A stretch of 7,828 nt of DNA from CAVPRW01 sp046727435 [NCBI: bacterium] (GCA_046727435.1 JBKPCR010000394.1:1-7828); one strand, 5' to 3'. Counted from the first letter of the stretch, positions 1-6,676 are shown. Translations and numbers: made by a program. Notes: generated from the letters alone by a model not told the origin.

Positions 1-422
1 AAATACGCATGGGCGAGGTCCTCTCTGGTACAGGTCTTGCTGCCTTGCTCGAGTTGAGACGAGTGAAAGTCGGCAATGCCCAAGGCGGCTGAAGGTCCAG
101 CACGTGCCCCTCAGCCCCTCTTCCGGCCGTTTCAAGCCCTAAGGGTCATGAGCAGCCACCCTCTGAAACCGGAAGGACGAATAGCTCAAGCCCCTACCAA
201 GGCGCTACAGCCCTGCGAGCTTGAGGCCTGCGTATGCCGGAGCGGGCGGCAATCGTCATGAAGCCCTGCTCGCACCGGTCGGGCTGCTGGTTGGCGTGGA
301 GAGGCGCCACCCGCACCGCTGGCTTTGGCACCCCTGGGCGGGCCTGGCTCTACGGGGGTTCGAGCTCTATCTCATGGAGGCGATTACCGCAAATTTACCA
401 TCGAGCAGGGGTGAGGGCAGTC
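1..422. other. Stretch upstream of trpS with no supportable gene
   Basis: I see no recognisable gene here. A short open frame (+) runs into the window from the left edge and stops with TGA at 90–92; its last residues read RRVKVGNAQGG, and it could be the 3' end of a gene outside the window, but I cannot assign it. Several other short open frames overlap between 76 and 442 in different frames; none has a family signature or a convincing ribosome binding site. The last bases before 423 are G-rich (GGGGTGAGGG) and fit the Shine-Dalgarno region of the trpS remnant. Confidence 0.4.
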
Positions 423-1446
<1,024 letters not shown>

Positions 1447-1630
1447 TGAGCGCCTGGGCCGTCAAACCGCTAGCGCTGCCAGTTGTACTGGAGCATCCGG
1501 TGATCGTCGGTACAACCGGCATGGGGGTTCACGGCTTTGCGCCCCTGGGAAGGCCTGTGATCACCTGGGTTCGCTCCTGGTCCCTGCCAGCGTCTTGGTG
1601 GGCAGAGACCAGGACTGGCCGGCTGCACCC
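1447..1630. other. Spacer between convergent trpS remnant and hsp20
   Basis: Open frames here continue across the hsp20 gene in other frames and show no family signature, so I treat them as chance. The only structure I see is the hairpin at 1575–1614, listed separately. Confidence 0.5.
1575..1614. terminator. Long hairpin between convergent genes, possible bidirectional terminator
   Basis: The arms at 1575–1588 (TCCTGGTCCCTGCC) and 1601–1614 (GGCAGAGACCAGGA) pair over 14 positions with a single C-A mismatch, closing a 12-nt loop. It lies 16 bases past the hsp20 stop and after the trpS remnant, where a terminator would be expected for either strand. No T-run follows on either side, so a classical intrinsic terminator is not proven; an mRNA 3'-end stabiliser is the alternative. 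Confidence 0.5.
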
Positions 1631-2077
1631 TTACCCGCCGATGGCGATGCGTTTTGGTTTCGCGGTCTCGCGCTTGGGCAGCCGCAACTCTAGGACCCCG
1701 TCCTTATAGGTGGCTGCCACTTTCTCTGAGTCCACAGTCGCGGGCAGCATAAAGGTCCGTTGGAAGCTCCCATAAGCACGCTCCCGCCGATGATACTGCT
1801 CCTCCTTCACCTCTTTTTCATCCTGGCGCTGCCCTTTCAGCGTCAGACTATTGTCTTTCAGTTCCACGTTGACGTCGTTTTTGGAAAAACCCGGCAGCTC
1901 GGCCTTGAGGATGAGGGCGTCATCGGTCTCATGAATATCGACCGGCGGCGTCCACGCCCCCGACAACCAGGTGCCCTCCTGGCCCTCGGTACGGCCAAAG
2001 AATTCATTGAACAGACGGTTCATGTCATCGCGGATGGACAGCAGATCTCGGGTGGGATTCCAACGCATCAGCGCCAT
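1631..2077 (-). CDS. Small heat-shock protein, Hsp20/alpha-crystallin family
   Basis: This is an ATP-independent holdase that forms oligomers and keeps unfolding proteins soluble for refolding by DnaK/ClpB systems. It has 148 residues, normal for bacterial class A Hsp20. The N-terminal arm (about 1–42, with DLLSIRDDMNRLFNEFF) is followed by the alpha-crystallin domain (about 43–135): PPVDIHETDD, the AELPGF loop, RRERAYGSFQRTF, and the diagnostic GVLEL near residues 127–131. The C-terminal tail carries the I-x-I anchoring motif as IAI (144–146). The start is fixed by a strong AAGGAGGGA Shine-Dalgarno sequence 5 bases before ATG. It is transcribed away from the Cys-rich/HPF/baeRF genes, sharing a 428-bp divergent region with them. 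Its 5' leader can pair with the Shine-Dalgarno sequence (see findings), so temperature-dependent translation is possible. The frame is intact, unlike the trpS remnant next to it. Confidence 0.96.
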   Translation of the reverse strand: MALMRWNPTRDLLSIRDDMNRLFNEFFGRTEGQEGTWLSGAWTPPVDIHETDDALILKAELPGFSKNDVNVELKDNSLTLKGQRQDEKEVKEEQYHRRERAYGSFQRTFMLPATVDSEKVAATYKDGVLELRLPKRETAKPKRIAIGG

Positions 2078-2078
2078 G

Positions 2079-2122
2079 GCTCTCCCTCCTTCTTAAGATG
2101 CCCTCTCAGAAGATCTAGAGAC
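2079..2122 (-). promoter_or_regulatory. Possible SD-masking stem in the hsp20 leader
   Basis: In the hsp20 transcript CUUCU (plus-strand 2108–2112) is complementary to AGAAG (2089–2093), which runs into the AAGGAGGGA ribosome binding site, with a 14-nt loop. A second complementarity, CUCU near 2117–2122 with AGAG near 2079–2084, could close a longer stem around the whole site. This layout resembles RNA thermometers found in leaders of small heat-shock genes. It rests on hand pairing only. Confidence 0.25.
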
Positions 2123-2135
2123 GGATCGACTAACC

Positions 2136-2162
2136 GGTGATCCTCACCTCTGAATGTCAGAG
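2136..2162. repeat. Two adjacent short inverted repeats upstream of hsp20
   Basis: GGTGA-TCC-TCACC (2136–2148) is followed at once by CTCTGA-ATG-TCAGAG (2148–2162). Both are perfect dyads with 3-base centres. They lie about 60–85 bases upstream of the hsp20 start. They could be protein-binding half-sites or two small hairpins in the leader. They do not match CIRCE, the HrcA operator. Confidence 0.35.
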
Positions 2163-2243
2163 AGCAAAAGCTATACCAATACAGGGGGTTACCCTCCGCA
2201 GCATCGAAAGGGCGCGAGGTCAACGGTATAGGCCACCAGCGGT

Positions 2244-2269
2244 CGCCGGCCCTGGTCCGTGGGCCGGCG
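2244..2269. repeat. GC-rich hairpin in the divergent region
   Basis: CGCCGGCCC (2244–2252) and GGGCCGGCG (2261–2269) are perfect 9-bp arms around an 8-base loop. There is no T-run after it on either strand. It lies midway between the divergent genes and could insulate the two transcription units. Confidence 0.4.
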
Positions 2270-2291
2270 CCACGCTCCCGAGCCGTCTCAT

Positions 2292-2320
2292 CTTGAGAGC
2301 GCCGCCCACCCGCCGCCTCT
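2292..2320 (+). promoter_or_regulatory. Candidate sigma32-type heat-shock promoter
   Basis: CTTGAGA (2292–2298) is one base from the heat-shock −35 CTTGAAA. After a 14-base gap, CCGCCTCT (2313–2320) partly matches the −10 CCCCATnT. It points toward the Cys-rich/HPF/baeRF genes and is about 185 bases upstream of the first start codon. The match is suggestive given the genes it faces, but the −10 is imperfect and the taxon's sigma factors are unknown. Confidence 0.28.
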
Positions 2321-2505
2321 CTGATTGAGACGGGTCCACGGGCATCCCCGGCAAACGCCGCACGGCTCCGCCGAGGAACAGGGCCCGTTGGCATGGAACT
2401 TGCGCCAGGTGAGCAGCGGAGCCGCGGCGCGTCTGGCCGCGCTCCTGGAGAGCGCAAGTCCTGAGAGTACGGCAGGGTCTCGACCATCAGCGGGAGGAGG
2501 TCACC

Positions 2506-2739
2506 ATGGCACGGTGCGAAACCTGCGGCAACGAGTATGATAAAGCCTTTCAGATCTCCCAGGCCGGTCACACGCATACGTTCGATAGCTTTGAATGCGC
2601 CATCCAGTCACTGGCCCCGACGTGCGAACACTGTGGCTGTCGCATCATCGGCCACGGCGTCGAGGCAAACGGCTCGCTGTATTGCTGCGCCCATTGCGCC
2701 AGTCACCAGGGGGTCACTGAGCTGCAAGACCGCGCGTAG
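2506..2739 (+). CDS. Small Cys/His-rich protein, probable zinc-binding, metallothionein-like
   Basis: The protein has 77 residues, nine cysteines and several histidines. Cys4-x2-Cys7 opens a first knuckle; Cys31 sits in FDSFECAI; Cys40-x2-Cys43-x-Cys45 and Cys60-Cys61-x2-Cys64 build a second cluster ending in an LYCCAHCASHQGV segment. That segment resembles the C-terminal part of prokaryotic metallothioneins and MYM/TRASH-type zinc knuckles. No signal peptide or membrane segment is present, so it is cytoplasmic. ATG 2506 is preceded by a strong GGAGGAGG 5 bases upstream. The TAG stop is followed 24 bases later by the HPF gene, whose Shine-Dalgarno sequence lies in the gap, so the two are probably co-transcribed. 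A zinc store, redox sensor or ribosome-linked zinc protein would all fit. Metal binding is inferred from the ligands; function is unknown. Confidence 0.85.
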   Translation: MARCETCGNEYDKAFQISQAGHTHTFDSFECAIQSLAPTCEHCGCRIIGHGVEANGSLYCCAHCASHQGVTELQDRA

Positions 2740-2763
2740 TCCGGAGGGGAAAAAGGAGTCGCC

Positions 2764-3294
2764 ATGCAGGTCCAAATCGAAGGACAGCATACCGAGATTC
2801 AGCCAGAGCTGCGCACGATGATCACAGAACATTTGGAGGAGCTCAACGCTCAGCATGATGACATCATCCACGCGCGTGTGGCGCTCGACAAAGACACACA
2901 CCATCAGCAGGGGACCGATGAGGTCCGCGTCACTCTCTCGCTTCCCGGCAAGATGCTAACGGCGAAGAAAACCTCCACGACCTTATACGATGCCGTCAAT
3001 GCCGCGCTTAGCGCCGTGGAGCGGGAGCTCAAGGAGTTTCGCGACCAGCGGCGTGGAGTCGCCAAGGAACCCGGTCCGCGCATCAGAGGCCGGATCCTCC
3101 GGGTCTTTCGGGACCGCGGATATGGGTTCGCCGAAACCGAGACATATCAGGAGGTCTACTTTCACGCCAACTCTGTGCACGGCATGGCTTTTGAGGCGCT
3201 CGAAGTGGGTATGGCCATGGATCTAGAGATCGAGGCTGGCGAGAAGGGGCCGCAAGCCTCTCGGATCACTCCACACCTGCCCTCAGTTCTATGA
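2764..3294 (+). CDS. HPF/RaiA-type ribosome-associated protein fused to a cold-shock domain
   Basis: Residues 1–95 form an HPF/RaiA (sigma54-modulation) domain, with a MQVQIEGQHTEI opening, a helix (LRTMITEHLEEL), beta strands (HARVALDKD; DEVRVTLSLPG) and the TLYDAVNAALSAVERELKEF helix. Members bind the 30S decoding region and silence ribosomes during stress or stationary phase. After a short linker, residues 106–170 form a cold-shock OB fold: RGRILRVF, RNP1-like GYGFAE (119–124), RNP2-like VYFHANS (131–137) and GMAMDLEIEAGEKGPQA. Such domains bind single-stranded RNA. The total, 176 residues, is near long-form HPF, but the tail is a cold-shock domain rather than the usual dimerisation domain. 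ATG 2764 follows AAAAAGGAG. It probably shares a transcript with the Cys-rich gene; baeRF starts 121 bases downstream. The domain calls are secure; an action on hibernating ribosomes is inferred from the family. Confidence 0.92.
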   Translation: MQVQIEGQHTEIQPELRTMITEHLEELNAQHDDIIHARVALDKDTHHQQGTDEVRVTLSLPGKMLTAKKTSTTLYDAVNAALSAVERELKEFRDQRRGVAKEPGPRIRGRILRVFRDRGYGFAETETYQEVYFHANSVHGMAFEALEVGMAMDLEIEAGEKGPQASRITPHLPSVL

Positions 3295-3299
3295 CGGTG

Positions 3300-3313
3300 T
3301 GGGAGCGGTCCCA
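3300..3313 (+). repeat. Short hairpin between the HPF and baeRF genes
   Basis: TGGGA-GCGG-TCCCA starts six bases past the HPF stop. The 5-bp stem (plus one possible G-U pair) has no T-run, so it is at most an attenuator or mRNA-stability element. baeRF may therefore be co-transcribed with the upstream genes or have its own promoter. Confidence 0.3.
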
Positions 3314-3415
3314 TCCAGGATCATGGCGTCAGGGGGTGAGGCGCGGCTGTCTCCCAGGGGAGGCAAAGAATGAGCGCTGTCCCTCGTCGAGTTTTCACAG
3401 AAGAAGGGATGGTCT

Positions 3416-4579
3416 ATGAATGTTCTGTCCAAGGACGATCTCACGACATTACTGGAAGGACGGCCGGGATGGCACATCTCGATGTTCATGCCGATGATGC
3501 AGAGGGGGGCGGAAACCCAACAGAACCCCATTCGCTGTAAGACCCTGCTGCGCCAGGCCGAAGATCAGCTACTCGCCCGTGGGGTTCGCCCGCAAGAGGC
3601 GCAGGATCTGGTACAACCTGTAAAGCAACTCTTGGCAGAGCACGTGTTTTGGCAGCGTCAGAACCAAGGATTGGCCCTCTTCCTAGCGCCCCAAATCTTT
3701 CGCGAATATCGCGTACCGTTCCCGTTGGATCAGTTGGTCGTGGTGACGCACCGCTTCCACATCAAGCCCCTGCTCCCTTTGCTAAGCGGCAACGGCCACT
3801 TCTTCGTCCTAGCCCTGAGCCAGAAGGAAGTGAGATTACTACAGGGTACACGTTACAGTATCAGTGAAGTTGAGCTGCAGGGCGTGCCGCAAGGTATTGC
3901 CGAGGCTCTCCGTTATGAAGATGTCGAAAAAAAGGGCCACCACTACCCAGGCTCGCAAGGCCGACCGGCCGGAGGGGTCTCTCCACTCGCGGGGCATGGG
4001 GTGGGCATTGAGGATGCCACCCATGAGCCACAGGACCCCATTCTGCGGTATTTCCAGCAGGTTGATGCAGGGCTACGCACGTTCCTGCGCAACGAGCATG
4101 CCCCCCTGGTGCTCGTGGGAGTTGAATACCTCTTGCCCATCTATCACAGGGCGAACACCTATCCTTACTTGCTGGCGGGAAGGGTCACCGGGAATCCTGA
4201 AGGGCTGCGTCCAGAAGAACTCCAGGAGCGCGCTTGGGCCATCGTCCAGCCTCATTTTCAGCGGGCTCAGGACGACGCTGCCGCCCAATACCGCCAACTG
4301 GCCGGCACCGGCCGCGCAGCCGGCGACATCGGCGCCATCGTCACGGCAGCCTACGATGGCCGGATTGATACGCTGTTTATCGCCATCGACAGACAACAGT
4401 GGGGCTCTTTCCACGGTGAGAGCCGGACGGTCGAGGCCCATCAGGAAGCTGTTGCCGGCGATGATGATCTGTTGGACGTCGCCGCCATGTATACGTTGCT
4501 GAAGCGCGGCACCATCTATGCGGTAGGGCTCGACCAGATGCCCGAGCGCACCCCAGCCGCAGCCATTCTGCGCTACTAG
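3416..4579 (+). CDS. baeRF-family protein (bacterial archaeo-eukaryotic release-factor-like)
   Basis: The 387-residue protein matches a bacterial family related to the eRF1/Pelota superfamily, most like subfamilies 3 or 7. Recognisable segments are the LSKDDLTTLLE N-terminus, the conserved W-x-R/H-QNQGLALFLAP stretch (near 78–92), RFHIKPLLPLL, FFVLALSQKEVRLLQGT, the central glycine/histidine-rich linker (around 180–205), DPILRYFQQVDAGLR, PLVLVGVEYLLPIYHRANTYP and the C-terminal DLLDVAAMYTLLKRGTIYAV ending in LRY. These proteins adopt RNase H-like and L7Ae-like folds and are predicted from genomics to act on stalled ribosomes or peptidyl-tRNA; biochemical evidence is limited. No signal peptide or membrane segment is visible. 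ATG 3416 is chosen because AAGGG lies 7 bases upstream. Its position after HPF supports a translation-stress role. The family is secure; the subfamily and activity are not. Confidence 0.85.
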   Translation: MNVLSKDDLTTLLEGRPGWHISMFMPMMQRGAETQQNPIRCKTLLRQAEDQLLARGVRPQEAQDLVQPVKQLLAEHVFWQRQNQGLALFLAPQIFREYRVPFPLDQLVVVTHRFHIKPLLPLLSGNGHFFVLALSQKEVRLLQGTRYSISEVELQGVPQGIAEALRYEDVEKKGHHYPGSQGRPAGGVSPLAGHGVGIEDATHEPQDPILRYFQQVDAGLRTFLRNEHAPLVLVGVEYLLPIYHRANTYPYLLAGRVTGNPEGLRPEELQERAWAIVQPHFQRAQDDAAAQYRQLAGTGRAAGDIGAIVTAAYDGRIDTLFIAIDRQQWGSFHGESRTVEAHQEAVAGDDDLLDVAAMYTLLKRGTIYAVGLDQMPERTPAAAILRY

Positions 4580-5029
4580 GCGACAGCGGCACCGCATCTT
4601 CAACCGGAGCTGTATCCAGAGCTGAAGCTGCTCATGGGCGCGGAACCGACGCCGCAGGCCACGAGGACATTCAAGTTGACAGGAGGCGAGACACTGGTAT
4701 CATGCCAATTGCACCGTTTTAGGCCGGTCCTTGAGTCTAGAACACTGCACTTTCACCGCTCTACTGATCCACGGTATAACAGGTAGTGAACGGCCAGAAC
4801 CCCAAGCGGTGCGTTCAGCTTCGCGAGGGGTTAAGACCCCCTCTCCGCTCGGGGAGCCATGAACGCCACCATACACGCGGCCACACCGCACCCCAGCGGT
4901 AACTTCGGCGCGTGCGGCTGCGCGGCAAGTCCACGGCCGGCGCTGGGCTCGCCCCTTCATGCGCTTGGCAGTGCGCTCTTCTCGGCGCACGAGTGAGCGG
5001 TCGGGGTAAGCCTCTCGGGCGGTCTTCGG
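4580..5029. other. Spacer between convergent baeRF and 134-aa genes
   Basis: I find no supportable gene. The baeRF reading frame stays open past its TAG for 68 codons (4580–4783), with plausible-looking residues such as PELYPELKLLMGAEP, but no ribosome binding site or family match; it may be a remnant. A sigma70-like promoter match lies at 4676–4703. A weak hairpin, GGGGT-TAAG-ACCCC at 4827–4840, lies downstream of it. The open frame on the − strand over 4700–4990 is Arg-rich and looks like chance in GC-rich DNA. Confidence 0.4.
4676..4703 (+). promoter_or_regulatory. Sigma70-like promoter with no gene downstream
   Basis: TTGACA (4676–4681, a perfect −35) is followed after 16 bases by TATCAT (4698–4703, one base from TATAAT). 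This is the best sigma70 match I found by eye. No gene on the + strand follows until the transposon remnant beyond 6069, so it could drive a small RNA starting near 4710, or be a chance match. Confidence 0.4.
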
Positions 5030-5434
5030 CTACTCAGGCCGCTGCGAGTGCTCAGGGGTCTCGATTCCGAGCAGTCGATTCCAGAACTCGTAGGGCGTGT
5101 CTTTCTTAGCCACCAGCCAAGCGTTCCGGCCAACCTGCATGTCACCCGTGGCCTTGAACTCCCCGAGGTTCAGGTTGTTTAAATCGATATACGTGGCTCC
5201 TTGCTCCAGGCGGTTGCCTGGAGGCAGAACCCGCAGCTGCTTGAGTTCGTCATCGGAGAAGTGCTTGAAGCGTTCGTGCACAGGCTTGACATCGTACGCC
5301 GTCGGCCTTTGCTTGGCGGGTTGCGCCTCGCTGACGCCGAGGTTTTGCCTTGCCATAGCATTGGGATTGAGGTCACGCTGATATGGCTCCGGGTGTTTAT
5401 GTAAGGTCTCCACTTGCGGGTTCTCGCGTGCCAT
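5030..5434 (-). CDS. Conserved protein of unknown function, 134 aa
   Basis: I recognise this only as the type of hydrophilic small protein found uncharacterised in many soil bacteria; I cannot give it a domain name. The N-terminus (MARENPQVETLHKHPEPYQRDLNP) is polar and probably disordered. The second half is more structured: FSDDELKQLRVLPPG, then GATYIDLN, EFKATGDM and PYEFWNRLLGIETPE. There is no signal peptide, membrane segment or cysteine cluster. The start is fixed by AAAGGGGGATGAC just before ATG, and the Shine-Dalgarno sequence overlaps the stop codon of the upstream DUF1080 gene (12-base gap), so the two are translationally coupled or at least co-transcribed. The frame is intact although its partner is frameshifted. 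Confidence 0.82.
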   Translation of the reverse strand: MARENPQVETLHKHPEPYQRDLNPNAMARQNLGVSEAQPAKQRPTAYDVKPVHERFKHFSDDELKQLRVLPPGNRLEQGATYIDLNNLNLGEFKATGDMQVGRNAWLVAKKDTPYEFWNRLLGIETPEHSQRPE

Positions 5435-5446
5435 GTCATCCCCCTT

Positions 5447-6018
5447 TCAGTACTCGCGAATGCGGAGGTTCCGGAATTGTACGCGCGAACCTGAATGGTG
5501 CGCCTGGAGTCCGACATGCCCCCGCAGAGGCCGGCCGTCATCCGCCGTAAGGTTGCTCACCGGTGCGCCGTTGAGCGTCACTGAGAGGCGACGGCCGTGC
5601 GCCTCGATGACGAATGTGTTCCACACACCGACCGGCCGGGAGGCATGCTTCAGGGCGGGTGCTAGCTTATAGATAGCGCCCGTCAGATGCAGAGGGCTAT
5701 TGAGGGACTTCGGTTCGGGATCGTAACCACGATCGTCGATCTGCACCTCATAGCCCTGACGGTCCGCCAATCGCACTCTGGATCATCCCGACGCAAAGGC
5801 GGGAATCGCAGGTAGACCACGGAGTTATCCTCGAAACTCGACAGCCGCCAGTCGACGCACAGGACGAAGTCGGCAAATGCGGCACGGGTATACCAGAATA
5901 GACCTGGCCCCCCTGCGGATTCCAACATACCATCGCCGGTGATGTTGAACCGACCCGTGCCGGCCATCTGCCAGTCGCTCCATCTTCCGCCAAATAACGG
6001 GATAGCTTTCTCATCCAA
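5447..6018 (-). pseudogene. DUF1080 (3-keto-disaccharide hydrolase) domain protein, split by one frameshift
   Basis: DUF1080 domains have a concanavalin-like jelly roll and act on, or bind, oxidised sugars; several members are 3-keto-disaccharide hydrolases. The first part (6018 to about 5780) carries IPLFGGRWSDWQMAGTGRFN, GGPGLFWYTRAAFADFVL, DWRLSSFEDNSVVYLRFPPL and DDPE. The reading then moves by one base near 5777–5785 into the second part: GYEVQIDDRGYDP, GAIYKLAP, VGVWNTFVIEA, RLSVTLNG and VQFRNLRIREY. The two parts together span about 190 codons, the usual domain size, with no other lesion. The start is TTG 6018, chosen because AGGGAGGGAGA lies 5 bases upstream and MDEKxIPLF is where homologues begin. 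There is no signal peptide. Its stop lies 12 bases before the 134-aa gene. One sequencing error would restore it, so call it broken with some caution. Confidence 0.85.
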
Positions 6019-6072
6019 GACGGTCTCCCTCCCTACGCCCGCGCTGGTCAGTCGGAATCCTCTGCAGCCTAG

Positions 6073-6091
6073 TACTGCTTTGTTAGAACCT
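6073..6091 (+). repeat. Left terminal inverted repeat of the IS701-like element
   Basis: TACTGCTTTGTTAGAACCT; it differs from the right end only at position 6 (C here, T there). Confidence 0.9.
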
Positions 6092-6158
6092 GTTTCGATG
6101 TGGTATCCTCCGGTGCGTCAGGAGGATAGCCCTGGACGTACATGCCAGTCCAAGGGAA

Positions 6159-6581
6159 TTGCCGGAACTGCCAGCATTTCTGGGGGCCTTTGCGGTCCAA
6201 TTTCGGCGCCCGGAAGGCGTGGAAGCCTTGGAGCGCTATACCACTGGGCTGCTGACTGAACTGCCCAACAAAAACTGTGACACCATGGCCCAAGCGGTCC
6301 CCGGGACGAGCGAGCAGCGGTGGCAAGAGTTCCTCACCAACATGCCATGGGTCGAGGAGGCCCTCGAGGAGGCCAAGGGCGAACTGGGCTGGGACCAGGA
6401 CCAGGGCCGGCTGTGGCCAGGCTTTCACCGCCATGCCGTCACGGTGATGCTGGCATACAGCTTTCTGGTCTGGCTGGAGCTGCGGCAGCGGCATGCTCAC
6501 CGCCGGCGGGGTCGCCCCCGCGACCCGTTTTCCCTCTCGACCGGATCGGTGGCGGACCCCACTGCCAGCAATCCATCATGA
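6159..6581 (+). pseudogene. IS701-like transposase with an in-frame internal deletion
   Basis: The 140-codon frame begins at TTG 6159 (no in-frame ATG). Residues 1–66 match the transposase N-terminus: LPAFLGAFAVQFRRPEG, YTTGLLTELPNKNCDT, AVPGTSEQRWQEFLTNMPW. Residues 67 to about 112 match the C-terminus: ALEEAKGELGWD, GRLWPGFHRHAVTVMLAYSFL, then the Arg-rich tail RRRGRPRDPFS. A complete transposase is roughly 400 residues; the central RNase H-like core with the first two catalytic aspartates is gone. The join keeps the frame and lies on an 11-bp direct repeat. It cannot be an active transposase, though it might still bind the ends or interfere with a full-length one. Confidence 0.85.
6352..6374 (+). 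repeat. Direct repeat at the transposase deletion joint
   Basis: TCGAGGAGGCC occurs at 6352–6362 and again at 6364–6374, one base apart, exactly where N-terminal and C-terminal transposase sequence meet. A 12-base tandem step keeps the frame. Confidence 0.75.
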
Positions 6582-6657
6582 GGTCGCCCGGTGGCTCCGC
6601 CACCAAGCCGTCCAATGGTGGGTGACCACTGATCGGTTCATCGAACTCTGCTCACGA

Positions 6658-6676
6658 AGGTTCTAACAAAACAGTA
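6658..6676 (-). repeat. Right terminal inverted repeat of the IS701-like element
   Basis: On the − strand it reads TACTGTTTTGTTAGAACCT. It also supplies the last codons and a premature stop (VLFC then TAG) to the isochorismatase remnant reading into it. Confidence 0.9.

Larger units (their letters stand above)
2078..2505. other. Divergent regulatory region between hsp20 and the Cys-rich/HPF/baeRF genes
   Basis: These 428 bases hold no convincing gene; the open frames are short, overlap on both strands and lack family signatures. The region must carry promoters in both directions. Visible structures are two adjacent short inverted repeats (2136–2162), a GC hairpin (2244–2269) and a heat-shock-like promoter match on the + strand (2292–2320). 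On the − strand, CTTTCGA and CCCCCTGT separated by 15 bases (within 2185–2215) are a weaker heat-shock-like match for hsp20. Confidence 0.5.

Noticed and set aside
350-375. GGGGTTCGAGCTC resembling a tRNA T-arm.
   Set aside because: No acceptor, anticodon or D-arm can be built around it.
2068-2577. 169-codon open frame on the − strand across the divergent region.
   Set aside because: It overlaps the hsp20 start and the Cys-rich gene, has low-complexity Arg/Gly/Pro-rich content and no ribosome binding site or motif.
4700-4990. 96-codon open frame on the − strand between baeRF and the 134-aa gene.
   Set aside because: Arg-rich composition typical of chance frames in GC-rich DNA, no motif and no clear ribosome binding site.
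5447-6018. Programmed frameshifting in the DUF1080 gene.
   Set aside because: No slippery heptamer or following stem is evident at the shift point and the family is not known to use it; mutation or base error is simpler.
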